Source: Syngnathus acus (taxonomy: Eukaryota; Chordata; Actinopteri; Syngnathiformes; Syngnathidae). Taken from it: a DNA stretch of 64,000 nt. Below, piece after piece: positions 36,336 through 61,448 of this stretch. The stretch's first letter is position 1. Each line of letters begins with the position of its first letter. A program made the position numbers and the translations under genes. Location: the NCBI RefSeq assembly GCF_901709675.1, contig NC_051088.1, forward strand, positions 9,822,193 to 9,886,192, read 5' to 3'. The notes below the pieces were generated by a model, which saw only the letters and a list, made by a program, of their open reading frames with translations, was not told the origin of the DNA and did no database searches.

Positions 36336-37854
36336 TGATCATTGTATCGATTGCTCTTCATAAATGTTGTAATGTCCTGATAGCAAAAAGGTTCCTCACT
36401 CCTGCTTTATATAATCTTGAAAATGAATCATTTTCTCCAGAGCCAAAGGCACTGCATGGTCAACCACCCATCGACTCACAGATTGTGCTAACATGCGTGT
36501 CACTGTTACTGTATCTTAAATTATTCAGTGAAGCAATTATGTCCCAGTAAAGGAACATTCCAAACTGTTTCTATGCATATTGCAATGGCATACAAGTGGA
36601 TGTCCTTGGAGGAAAAAAAACCCACACATTTTTACCATTGGGATCCCCTTTTTAGAATATAGCAGGAACAAAGTGTGCATAAAGTAGAGAAAATTTTACC
36701 AACGATTAGAAAGGTCATGATCGCTTAACTGTAAAAGTTGTGGATTTTATTCATCCCAAAATTTGAATTTATAGCCCAATATCCAAAGCCTTTTGTGAGT
36801 TGTGTATTTTACCTCTACCAAGAAAGAAAAGAAAGAATTCTACCAAAAAAATGCTGGTAGTAATTCCACACCACCTCATCAGTCCACATCAAGTCTACAT
36901 CAGTTCTCTATGAACCAGAAAGTAGCCTGCAAACTAAACGCAAAACATAATTAGTCCACCTTGTTAGAGAAAAGATTTACTTTGGTTAACGAGATTCATT
37001 TTGTCTTCTTGTGTATGGAACAATTGTTTGTCGTTTCGTATTTAAGACAATAAGAATAAGGTAAATGGCCTGGGACACCCCACCCCCAAAAAAACAAAAA
37101 CAAAGATACATGCCCATCACACCACTGCGAAAACTATAAAGCCTGGCCGCTTCATAATTCCCTAACATAGTGACAGATGAACTAACTACGAAAAACAATA
37201 CAATTACCAGAATGTAACCTGTTTAGTGTCTCTTATGTTGACCAACCTGGGTAGTAGTCTGCACTTTATCCTTAAGAATGCCACTGCAGAGTATTAAATA
37301 ATGGGCAAACACTCATGGATCACCCCCACCACCCCTTTATTTTACAAAGATTGGGCAACCATTTGTTCATGCTCAGTTGTGTTGCTATAAACTTGGATGA
37401 CATAAAATTAAATACTATTGGATAAATAAATAATGTCTGACTGTACATGAATACGTATATCATCTGCATTTAGATTATGAGTCCTCATAAATGGGGTGCA
37501 TAACGGTTTGTGGTATGATTCCTGCTCTTATTCCTTTGGTCAGATGGAACAAACAATTCATCTGGAGAATCAAAGTGAATTCAGTCTTCAGCAAATGAAG
37601 ACATGAAAAACATGTTTCAAGAAATAATCCTATGTGTGTGCACACACAAACTTAATGTTTGTAAAAATCAGGTCTTGGCACAAACACAAGAATACTCAAA
37701 GAGGAGGTTTGTCCCACTGTGTCTTTTCCAAGCTCCATATTTGCAGGCACTCTTAATGTCACCTTGGGAGACTCTTCATCAAATTTGACTGTGCAAAGTT
37801 CTTTTGAGAAAACACTCTTCACCAGCAGTTCTTTCTTTGGTCTATATGTCAGTC

Positions 37855-40062
37855 TCATATACTGAGCGTGTTTAGAGCTGGTATTAAAGTGACAGCCTCT
37901 GGTAGTTTCTGGTTCTGCTCGCGTCTGTTGAGGACTTTGAGTCTATTTCGTTCCTCTTGACGCTGCTTCTTCTTGTGTCTTTTGTCCTCCTTTCTCTGCT
38001 TGTTGGACACCTGAGAATGGCAAAAAATGAAAATATCTCATCAACCGGATGTGATTTAAAAAATAACAATTTTTAAATCAACATCAAGAATAAATGTTAA
38101 GACACAAAGCGATTGCTGATTAACATTTGCTGTTGCCCAGTGCTATGGTCCTCTTTGTTTGAAGTGCTTTGCTGCCATCTACACACAATTACAAACCCAT
38201 TTTATGGAGCGGCCAATTATTTTCAGATTTTGGCAGATGAGCTCGATCGCTCACCCTTGCGCATAGTGAGGGTTCACTCTAACCAGGCCTTTGCTGGCCC
38301 AATCTGATGGGAGAACTCTGGTTACCCTTTGCATTACTGTGGTTGTTGAAATATAATTTATTTTGACAATACATTGGGGGGGGCGCTTTCATTATCATTT
38401 GCATAAAATGAATGCTGCATCTCAGAAAACAAATTGAGTATTAGATATTTCAAATGACTAAAAGCAGTATGGAAACTGGCTGATAAAACATCTGTTGTTT
38501 TTTTATTTTGTTGCAATTCAGAAATATTGAAAATCAAACTGCTCGTGTGGCTTTGCAGGATTTATGAGCTGTAAATTCCTTTACTCTAGTACACTTTATT
38601 CGTGGCGTCCAAGATATACCTGAATGCGTATCTGACCACAAGACTCTGTGATCTCATCGATGCGCCTCACGCTGTCGTAATGATCCCCATAGCGGTATGC
38701 GATGTGTAGTTCTCTACACATCTGCTTCTCCGTACCGTTTATCTGCCAGCCAAAAAAAATGAAGTAAATCAAGAGAGAAGACAGTCTTTGCATAACATGT
38801 GGTTGCATGCAGTTGCAAAAAAAATATTTTTTTAAAAAACAGTCCTGGCCTCACCTCCCAAAGTGGTGTGTTCAGCTGATGGATGACCACTTTCACCTGC
38901 TGACTGCGAGCAAAAGCCACGATAGCGTCATTGCCTGCAAATGTTCCAGGCTGTGCCAGGTTGGATACTATGCGTGAAAGGAAAAGGTATATACATTTTG
39001 TCTCTTCACAAATGCAACGTTTCCCAAAGTTTGGCTTGGGAACCACAATTGGTTATGCGTTAGTTTTTATCTAAGTATACATACTATACAAACTATTTTC
39101 CCCGATCATGACACAAGTGCACAATGACTTGTCAAAAGGCTTTTTGCTTCAATCATTTCTTTTATTTTGTCTTACTATCATTGCTCTATGTTGACGTGAT
39201 GCTGATGTGGTCTATTTTAGTAAGCTTGGGTCTCCGAGGAACAAAATGTCTAATTTGGGTCTTGTACCAAATATGCCTCACAGTCAAATGTTCTGGGTTT
39301 GAATAACAGGGTTATTTTCTTACAGTGCTCCAGGAAGGGGATATCGTCCTCTACAAAGGGTTCAAAGTCTTGTCGATGGGACATCATGTAGTCGATAGTC
39401 TCCTGACGTAGCTCCAGGTGAGATCGAGAATGACCTTCTAACTGGTCTCCGAGAGCTCTGAACAAACAATTTCTGCAGGGTACATTTTAGGGCGAAAAAG
39501 TTAAACAGTCAGACAAATGAATTTTGAAAAGTACATGTACCTGAAAAATCTACTGAAGTGCAAAACGCTCCCACCACTGTTGAGCAGAAAGAGCTGGAGA
39601 GGATGTGGCGAAGGACTATAAACCCCCAAGATCCCCCTCCCGGACCCACAGCTGTGGTGTCCTTGAACAAAACAAAGACACCCTGAACTGCTCCCAGAAA
39701 GTCACGTCACCCAATGCTCCAGTGTAGGCCACTATCGATGTGAGTTTGTTCAATATGGTGATGGGAATTTGACACATCACAAGACAAATTTCATGAATAG
39801 GCATGTGTTCATAAAAATAAGGACATTTCTTTGTCACTTCCGCAACTTACCCATCACCAGGGATTTCTCTCAGCATCAGCCCCATTGCCTGCAGCTGAGT
39901 GGAGAAACTGAGAAACTCTGCTGCTGCTTCATCATCGCCATCCTGAGGTCGATTCTTACGGGCCTTGGCGAGCGCCCGGCGTGCTGACCGCTCGTCTCTC
40001 TTTCGTTCCAGTTCATTTCTCTTGTTGCTCCGTGAAGGCTTGCCTATGTGTTTTGTTGACAT
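37855..40062 (-). CDS. otud3: OTU deubiquitinase OTUD3, shortened form, 5 coding exons, 250 aa
   Basis: Exons in transcript order: 39851-40062, 39324-39472, 38855-38967, 38620-38742, 37855-38010 (753 nt, in phase). The OTU catalytic domain is complete: D70, C73 in [17 protein letters not shown], and the catalytic His in GDHYDSVRR (about residue 179). The N-terminus is basic ([14 protein letters not shown]), and the last exon is Lys/Arg/Gln-rich like the end of other OTUD3 proteins ([16 protein letters not shown]). Human OTUD3 is about 398 aa, with a UBA-like segment between these parts. Here exon 4 joins the last exon directly in phase 0, and no UBA-like exon was seen in the 609-bp intron. 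Family knowledge: it removes ubiquitin from targets such as PTEN. The start fits human MSRKQ by position, and the acceptor tttgcag lies 16 nt upstream of the ATG. Confidence 0.93.
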
Positions 40063-40717
40063 GTTCCGTGACAGCTCTGCAAAACCAGTCACAGAATTAG
40101 GGAAATCAAGGTGGGGCAACAATGAAAACAAGCTGATTGCTGAGACAAAATCTAAAACAAATAACATAAATCTGTATCTATAAAATAATCGATTGTACTT
40201 TTTACTTAACTTCTTGAAAACAATCTTGTAAAACATATCCAAAAAGGAAATACAAATACAATATAAAATCAACTATTGAATGCACAAGAGTAAAACAAAA
40301 TACAACAGTAAAATATATATTTTTCTAAATTAATCAATCTAGCTTTATTTATAGAAGTTAATAATGTGGTGAGATGGTTTGCTTCAATTTATTCCTTCAA
40401 TAATACAACAAAAGGACATTTGAGGAAAGGAAAAAGTATACTTCTTATTAGTTCAATTGTAATGTTTTTTAACAAGCCAAACAATTATTTAATTGCACGT
40501 ACATTTTGTTCAATAACTATGAGCGCCATAAGGTTCAATAGTAAAAGAAAACTGATCATGTTTGGCAAAGTCATGCGTTCAATCGCATCAACTTTCACAG
40601 CTATGCTAGCAAGTAGCACTTCACGACTAGTAATAACGTAACAAATCATTGAAAAGCAAACTTGTTCCGAAAGACAAACAAATGGAGGATTAGATACAGT
40701 TTGTAATAGTTACTTAC

Positions 40718-40830
40718 TTTAACACGATTTAGTTGTCAAACGCGTTTGCATAAGATTCTGGTTGTCCAGGTACGTCACTCGAAATGTTGGAAGTAATTCC
40801 GCATACGTCACCCGGAAGTAAAGCAAACCC
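40718..40830 (-). promoter_or_regulatory. otud3: otud3 5' non-coding exon and promoter
   Basis: On the minus strand, a consensus donor AAA|GTAAGT ends a likely 5' UTR exon at 40718, matching the acceptor at about 40079 just before the start codon. Two copies of GTGACGTA (plus-strand TACGTCAC at 40771-40778 and 40804-40811) lie 33 bp apart upstream. They resemble CRE/ATF sites. The transcription start is not determined. Confidence 0.6.
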
Positions 40831-42479
40831 AGTTCGCTTTCATTCCAAGGTAAAAATAATTAGCTTGTAGTGTAGTCAAATTCTGCAAAAGTCCCTTTTT
40901 GATACTAATTTATCAATACAATGCACTAAGTACATTTCACTGCCACTTTTGTTATATCAGGCGTTACATTACATTCATTATAATATTCAAATTGTGCAGA
41001 CACTGACTAAAGAAGGAGAGTCCAGTTTAGCTATTATTTTAACTCAGAAAGAAAATAACAGCCCACCTTCTGTTCTCAGCTCTTAGCAAATCTACTCGTC
41101 ACCTTCTCCTCCTGATGACTCCACACTGTTGGAGAATGTGATGTGGAGGAGGCGTGGGCTGAGACGCAATAGACCTAATGTTTACTAAATCAAATTCACA
41201 GTGAGGCAAGGGCATAAAAATTGCATCAGTAGAAGCATGCAGTACATACTTGCACAGCTCCACCGCTTGGTGGGTGTTCTAAAGGAGCATTTCGTAGTTT
41301 CAAGGCCATGCATGTCATCAGCATTGGCCACCTAGGTTGAACAGAAGAGCAGTCAACCGAATGCGAGTGACCCATCTTTACATTTGTATCAATGTATGTA
41401 TAGCACATTGAGTAAAGTAAAAAAAAGAGTGAACAGATTGGACTGCCAATAAATGTCAACAAAGGACAGAGAATGGAGACTTGCGAGTGAAGTGGAATGA
41501 TTCAGGACAGTTTTCTATTGTTACAGCCACAATTTTGATGACCCCACCACCATCCTTCAATTTTTAAAAAAAAAAAGTGAATACTCCGATCCATGTCAAA
41601 TATTGTTTTTAGCAAATGTTGCGGTTGCAAACGCAACTGCCCACGGGCTGTAGTTTGAACACCCGTGTCTTGGCGCTAAACACAATTTAAAAATGCAGAC
41701 ATTTTGCATTGAGCAAGTGTACCATTATAATGAAGTGAATGTCCTGCCCACTCCTCCTCACCCCCTCCCTCCCTCCCTCCACACCGCCGCCCACTACCAT
41801 GCAGTGGCGCGCGCGCACCGTCGTGGGAGTGGGTGCTGGTCTTGGTCTGAGCTGCTGCTGCTGCTGCTGCTGAGGGTCCAGGATGGGTTAGTCTCGTCAT
41901 GTGCGTGTGGCTCCGGGCGTCGATACAGCTTGATTCGGACCAGGACTTGGGGCGCAGCGTGAGTCAAGCCAGCTCGCAGATTGAGACTCCCATGTCGGCT
42001 GAGAGAAGAGTCGTCGGTGCGCATCTTTGACACATCCATCCGGAGGAAAGTCATCGTTTTGGCCCCATGGAGGACAGACTTTGCCGGTACTGAGGTGGAA
42101 TATCCCGGGCCGAGGGAGAACGGATAGCGAAGCACCCCCTTTTTGCGAGGATACCCTTTCATTTTCTCCATTTGATTTTCAAGATGGATTGAGAAAAGAC
42201 CGGATCCTTTTGCATTCTTAATTAGGAGGCAGCCGCATACGAGACACCGGGGAGGGGGTGTCGTTGGACGGCGAGGGCCCACTGCTGCTTGCCGTATAGA
42301 ACGGAAGAGGACACCGGAGGAGGAAAGAAGGGAGGGTGGGAGGGGTACCCCGGGTAGCCTACACCGGGAGCCAGGGGCTGGCTGTGAAGCGGCTCCATGA
42401 GGAGGGAGAGCCCTGCAGAGCCCAGCCGGAGTAGAGAGAGAGAGAGGACGAGTGGTGGCGGGCCAGTTGGGAAGTTTGG
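40831..42479. other. otud3-tmem240 intergenic region and tmem240 promoter/5' UTR
   Basis: AT-rich to about 41690, then increasingly GC- and CpG-rich to 42479, with a (CTG)7-like stretch at 41850-41872, CT-rich and GA-rich tracts, and 'gcgcgcgc'. This fits the CpG-island promoter and long 5' UTR of a neuronal gene, tmem240, whose first codon is at 42480. The open frames in this block on both strands reflect high GC and have no domain support. Confidence 0.6.
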
Positions 42480-52469
<9,990 letters not shown>

Positions 52470-53392
52470 CTCAACAACAGAAACACAACCAACCAACCAG
52501 TCCAGAATTTTCCTTTTCACCCGCCCCTAAACCTCACGGCAGGTGGCCTCACGGGAATCTCCGCACACCACCCTGATAACATTGCCCTCTAAAAAGCCCT
52601 AAGAGAACTTTCCTCAGTCAGATGCAGGCTCCCATCAGCCCCAGAGAAAGTCCCAAATGAAGTCAGGTCCAACATTTTGGGAGCAGGAACAACAACAACA
52701 AAACATTTTTAAGGGTGGTTTTTTTCCTGTATAGAGACATTTTCTGTGTTCATTGTTTAACTTGGCATGCTCTTTTAGAACAGGGTATGACGTGGGCAGT
52801 GTTTGCATTTTTATTTTGGGTGGGAGACTTGTTGCTTTGGGGAGGTGTGGGCGGGGGGTGAATGCAATTCCTGGGTGGGTGGGTTTTTGTGATGTTAGAT
52901 TGCTGCTTGTGTAGATATGTAAAAATATGGACCAGAGGGGTTAAAAAAAACAGGGGGGTGATGACTTGTTCCTCACGAAATGATTGGCTTGCTAGGTCCA
53001 GAATTCAGCAATGGAAGAGGAAGCTAAGTCTGTTTTAAAAATGGATGTGAAACCATGTGAAATACGGCCAAAGAAGAGCCACAGACAAATTAGCTTTATA
53101 GTGAATTAACTGAATGTAATATTTTCTTTTTCATGTAAATATTTGAAGGGGAATGCACGACAAGGGTTGTGGTTTGGGTTCTCTTTGCTTCATATCTTTA
53201 TTATTTCGGAGAATACACGGAAGTTTTTAGTTTTTATGTATGTAGACCCCTTTTCATTTTCTCACTGTTGTTTACAGGCTGTTGGCCAAGCAGAATTCAC
53301 AAAGCTCAAGCAGAACTACCCAAGATAACCCAAACTAATGAAATAATTCCCGATACCTCCCATGAGGAATAAAAACCCTGTAAAAGAATAAA
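52470..53392 (+). other. tmem240: tmem240 3' UTR with tandem poly(A) signals
   Basis: Follows the TMEM240 stop. Two AATAAA signals at 53368-53373 and 53387-53392 are the first strong candidates, giving a 3' UTR of about 920 nt. It contains G-rich (52800-52950) and T-rich tracts but no coding exon. Confidence 0.6.
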
Positions 53393-55308
53393 AGCTCTGT
53401 AAAATGTTTTCAAATACATTTAACATATTTGAAGATATTGGAAGGCTTTTTAGTGAATATATTTTTGCGGCTCACACAGAAATGAGTTGACATAAGCAGG
53501 ATGTGCTTTCACACATTGATCATAGATGTCCACAACGTTTCAAAGATGGAGACAACGGCAAAGATTGAGACGACGGTTAACAACCGTCTGTTATGCATTA
53601 CATTTAAAAGACATTTATTTTCACTTTACAGGCACTTTAAGTGGTCATTTGTTTCCCATGTTTCACAACTGATCAATGTGTACGGTGTACACAAGGATAA
53701 ACTCCACACTAAAAGTGTCCAAATTAGTCAATAAATTGACACGTAATTGATCATCAAATTAATCTACTGTGTATTTTAGTAATCAATTATTTGTTTAACG
53801 TCATTGTCAAAATTGATCAAGTGATCTGATTTTCACCTGTCAACAGTAATTATAGAAATTGATGTATTATTGATTTAATCAATGATTTCTGTAGTCATTC
53901 ATGAAAGCAGACTAATTATATTTGGTGTTTAATCAAATTTACTATTCACAAATATCTGTTTTCAATTTGTATAACAATGACCAAATCAGTAACTGGATCA
54001 GTTTCAAAAAGTTTGATGAGGCCAACTTCTATTCTACTTGTGTGATATTGCTCAACATTTTTTTTTTATCACTAAACAATACAAAATACACAATAATTGA
54101 TTAATAAATATTAATCAGGAACAAAAATATTTTTGAAGTACAATTTTATGCAAAATAATATTTGATCAGATTATTGGAATAATCAATGGAATAATTGATT
54201 GAATAGATAACCCCCCTCAGAAAAAAAGTTATGCTTTGAGTCATGACTTCTGTGTCACTGACACTGTAAACTTCACACAACACCTTTGCAGCAGGTAATG
54301 TACTATGTGACATCTGTGAAACTGACGTTTACGATCGATAACATGCTGTAAGCATTTCAGCAGTGACCCGAAAGTGCTCGCACACATTTATGTAATCACC
54401 TCTCACTTCTGACCATCAGCCATTAAGCGCAGGGAACCCTCACCAGATCCCCGCTCGCCCACCCTCTTGATGTCCAGACATTGCTGTTGTGAGGATGAAA
54501 TGTCTGTTTTATTAAAAGTGCTATTGAAGCACAGCAGTGACCTCTGATGTTTGATTGTGTCAGTACTCATAATTATACTTACGTGCTACTATAAATAGAA
54601 ATGGAAATCATTACAATCAGAATCAACAGCAATCGGGTGGACCCAGACACACTGACATCCTAGTACTGGACCATATGGTAAAAATGTGGCTTTTATAGAT
54701 TAGACCTTTGAACTTTAGTCTAGACTGAATTGTGTACAAGCGGGAATGTATTTATTTATTTACAACTCATATAATTTTAAACAAATGAAAATAATGATGA
54801 GGATATATATTTAAATATATCTTACAGCCACATAGTTTAAATGCATGTATATATGCATTAACACTATGAAGTACGCTCTGGTTACTAAAGTGACGTAAAC
54901 AGACGACCAGTACACATGACGTAACTCACCTTCGTTTTCGTGTCGTAAGAGAGGGTGTGGCACATGATGCTTTCAATTACTATAGGACATATCAGTTATT
55001 CCTAGCATTGGAAGCTTTAGTTAACCAAAACAAAAAGTAAATCCTAAAATAATACAAACAAGGTAGACTTGTATATCTCTAATCATATTTAATTGAGCGT
55101 ACCACAGAACAGTCATAGTCGGAGACAGCTAGGAGTAATTTCCTAGGCAACCTTTTTCTTTTTTAGATCACTGAAGCTGACTCGTTCGACGTTCCATTGC
55201 GTCATATAAACGCACCGTAAAGGGGTGGAGTTTGAGGTTGGAAACACTAACGCGTGTCTGTCCGGTTGAATCCAAGACTGGGGATCTTCTGCTTGATTTC
55301 ACTCGAAA
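53393..55308. other. tmem240-sdhb intergenic region with sdhb promoter
   Basis: Mostly AT-rich sequence with no gene. 53700-54200 is unusually rich in 'attgat/atcaat' words, giving weak local palindromes. Two TGACGTAA sites (54891-54898 and 54917-54924) and a 'gcgtcat' near 55198 lie upstream of sdhb. A 'gggtggagtttgag' GC-box-like segment is about 85 bp before the ATG. The transcription start is unknown. Confidence 0.5.
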
Positions 55309-58331
<3,023 letters not shown>

Positions 58332-58898
58332 AAAGATGAGAGTTAAGAGCGGTCAAGAGCCAATAATAATACAGTACTTCTTCAGTTTGAGTGGAGTGGA
58401 AGAGAACATGCAACCAGGAACAATGGCAATTTTTGCAGTTGTGGGCATTTTAGTTGTTGACAACACAACCACTACACTTTGCTTTACCAATTGCATTTTC
58501 CAACTTTTAAACAATATGAAACCCGAAGACACTTTTTTTTTTACTGCCAAAGGATCAATATTGTCGAACAAAAAGATGGCTGAGTTAGCTAAGGTCAAAG
58601 TAGAAATTAGCACATGGTGCTCATCACCTCCTAACTTAAAATGTCATTGATTATTTTCTCAATAGTGATACATGAAATATGTGAGCTGTCTTGTGTCAGA
58701 GGGAAACATCTGAACATACTGGTCTAATCTGTGGTTATTCAGCACGGAAAGTGTAATTTCCAGTTGTAGAAAGTTTATCTGTGCATATCTATTTATGTGA
58801 TTGTGGATGGAATATATGGGAGAAAATTGGAAGGGTGAAAACACTTTAAAGAAAGTAAATGGAAGTCTATTTAACTGTAAATAATGAGACATTTAATC

Positions 58899-58904
58899 AA
58901 TAAA
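58899..58904 (+). terminator. sdhb: sdhb poly(A) signal
   Basis: AATAAA 568 nt after the sdhb stop, followed by a GT-rich stretch ('cgtgttgaactcattac'). It is the only canonical signal found close to the gene. Confidence 0.7.
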
Positions 58905-59429
58905 ACGTGTTGAACTCATTACACCTGTATTCTTTATTTGTTACGGAGTTTCAGGTCAGAGGTACAGTGAAGTGCTGTACTGTGTACTTAGGAACGAGCC
59001 CAACTGTGTTTGAACAACTTTGAGCGTGGCTCACCCACTTTGTAAGCCGATTATCTATACGCTTGGGGCAATGTAAGCACATTCTTATCTGGGAGTCAAA
59101 GCGTTGCAATTTTTTTTTTTTTTTTTTTTGACAAGCGCGTGAAATTAGTCTTGGCCCTCACCACGTACCGTAGACGCATGTCTGCAGATGACGTGTTATC
59201 TGTTTTGTTTTGGGCGGCAACATGGCTTAAATAAAAGGGAAACAAGTCATTATGGAAGCGGCGACTCTCAGCAGGAGACGTAAGTACTAAGTGCAATTTA
59301 ATCACTAATCCACCCGATTTCTTATGAGACTAGCACATACGGCAACATTACATTACATCCTGCTCTCGACGCCTTTTTTTGAATTGTCTGTATAATGTGT
59401 ACTATGTGTCCACTCTGCACCCACTGCAG

Positions 59430-59697
59430 CCTGGTCATCCTAGAAGGGGGATCCTCCCATCTGCGGTCTCGTCTCAAGGTTTCTCATTTTTTTCCTAGTA
59501 GGAGTGTTGAGTTTTTCCCCTTGCCCTCCTGGGAGTTTAAGATCAGGGGATGTTTGAGAATATATGTCAATTTTCGCACATGTCCTGAGTGTTGTTAGTC
59601 ACCTAAATGTTGAACATAGGCTGAGATGTACCGAAGTGAAATTCCTTGTTTGGCACGCTCAAGCATGGCGAATAAAAATTCTTGATTCTTGAATTAG
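59430..59697 (+). repeat. L2-type LINE/SINE 3' tail
   Basis: 'ctcaaggtttctcattttt', 'ccttgccctcctgggagttt', 'aagatcaggggatgtttgag' and the end 'gaataaaaattcttgattct' plus 'tgaatt' match the usual L2-type 3' tail ending in short tandem units. It is more complete than the copy at 17895-18060. Confidence 0.7.
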
Positions 59698-60820
59698 CAC
59701 AACCTCGATGCTAATGCTACAGCTAGCAGTTACCTTTAGGAGCAAGTTTAATACGAGGCGCTACGTGTACTGTTGAGAATCGAAATATAATGCTCATTGG
59801 ATTGGTCACGCTCCAAATGGTTAAAAATCCCTCAGTAGTGTATTGAAAAATTGAGTTCATTTCCCGATAACCAGGATGTTTATATTTCGTAACAAGTTAC
59901 AACTACAACAACAACATATCTAAAAATAATAATTCAAGGCGTTGTTCAAATAAAATAAATTCTCATAATTTGTGGTCGTTTGCTCAATCGTTGCATCGAA
60001 TTCCGCTAAGAGTTGATCTTGAGGACATTAAAAAAAAAAGTGATTTAATGAAAAAATGATAATCTAGTTAAAGATGACCCAGAGGTGTGCACTGTGCATC
60101 TTTTCAATACGGGATGATTCGATACGTTGGATGCGATTAAGTGGTTCATATTATGAAAGGTTGAATGATTCAATTCACATAACATTACGATTCTATTCAA
60201 TAAGATATATGGCTCAGTTGGAGAGTGCATGATGCAATTATTTTCTTATTTAAACTAGACAATAATTTTACAATATTACAGTTTACAATTAACTTGTCAG
60301 CATCATAAATATGTTCCTTTCCTCATTTGTATATTCTGTCATGTTTATTGACATGTACACTATGTGAAAGCTTTCCAAAGCCTAACCTATTGAATTTACA
60401 GGAAACTATTAAATTCCAAGAACCAACAAATCTGAATCAAAATCAAACCAAATTCTTTAAAGTTGTTTTTTCTCACCGACTTCATATATATACACATTCT
60501 GAGTAGCATTAAAAGTATGGGTGGAATTAAGTCTGTGTGTCCCTCTTTTGTTGTATATATGTATTATAATTTATAGCAGTTTTTACAACGGACATGATAG
60601 CTAGGTCATACTACGTAGGTGAGATTAAATCTCTAAATTCAGTGGTTTATGAAGAACAATAGTCTGTCTCAGATGGCTTCCAGACCAGTGCTATTCAAGA
60701 CAAGGCTACCATGTGATCACATTGCATCAAGCTTGGTTGCTTTCACATGATTCCAGGCCAGTCATGTGTTGTGAATGATTGCCATAACAAACATTGTGTT
60801 CCCATGATGATAGCAGGTAG

Positions 60821-60863
60821 TTGTTTGTTTGTTTGTTTGTTTGTTTGTTTGTTTGTTTGTTTT
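60821..60863. repeat. (GTTT)n tetranucleotide repeat
   Basis: About ten uninterrupted TTTG units between sdhb and atp13a2. Confidence 0.95.
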
Positions 60864-61276
60864 CTTCTTTGCACTGATCTAAGACTTATCACATCGTGAC
60901 ACATACTGATATGCAGTGTCTCAGGGCTCTACAGACTGGATAGTCAGAGCTTTAGGCTTTTGTACAAAGTGCTTGTTAGTTTACGTTAATGCAGTGGTAT
61001 TGCATATTTTTAAAGGATGCATATTTGAACTACAACCCATAACCTGAAGCCCAGGTGGACATACATATTTAAGGGCAAGCGTCGTCTCTGATGTGGTGAC
61101 CAAATTCTGGAAATCCACATGTCTGTTTGCATTCAGATGACTGGCTCACTTCCCTCTTCTGACTTGTCACTCGATTCATACTTCAGACTCAGTGCAACCA
61201 TTGCTTTAGTTTTCATTTCCCCGATGGCTGCCATGTTTGTTTGAGAATCATTAGTGTCTTTTTCATACTGACTTTT

Positions 61277-61294
61277 GGGGGGGGGGGGGGGGGG
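61277..61294 (+). repeat. 18-base poly-G run
   Basis: An uninterrupted run of 18 G residues about 80 bp before the presumed second 5' exon of atp13a2. It could form a G-quadruplex or be a sequencing artefact; length calls in such runs are unreliable. Confidence 0.8.
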
Positions 61295-61448
61295 TAGTGG
61301 CTCAGCTCATGCAAATGTTGTGCCTGACTGAGCAAGAGACCCGTTTTGTGAATTTTCTGAATGACTTGCTTCTTAGGAATTAAGCTGCTGGGTGGATTTC
61401 TACAGCCAGCCTACATGACTCACCTCGCTTGTTGTTCCTGACTGACAT

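Larger units (their letters stand above)
34938..37854. other. bcas2-otud3 convergent intergenic region
   Basis: Holds the bcas2 3' UTR, one TGGA-tail repeat (36038-36335) and the probable otud3 3' UTR, with a minus-strand AATAAA at 37336-37341 (TTTATT on plus). The small open frames, including 37652-37858 on the minus strand, have no domain or splice support. No other gene was recognised. Confidence 0.6.
58905..61448. other. sdhb-atp13a2 intergenic region and atp13a2 5' UTR
   Basis: Contains an L2-type tail (59430-59697), a (GTTT)n array (60821-60863) and an 18-base G run (61277-61294). A likely first atp13a2 exon ends at the consensus donor C|GTAAGT near 59281. A likely second 5' exon runs from 61377 (acceptor cttcttag) to 61451. 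An ATG at 59252 opens a frame of nine full codons up to that donor. Joined to the 61377 exon it reaches a stop, so it would be an upstream open frame rather than the protein start. Confidence 0.45.

Noticed and set aside
37652-37858. Minus-strand frame of 68 codons just after otud3
   Set aside because: Lies in the otud3 3' UTR, with no domain, and the otud3 stop is at 37855-37857.
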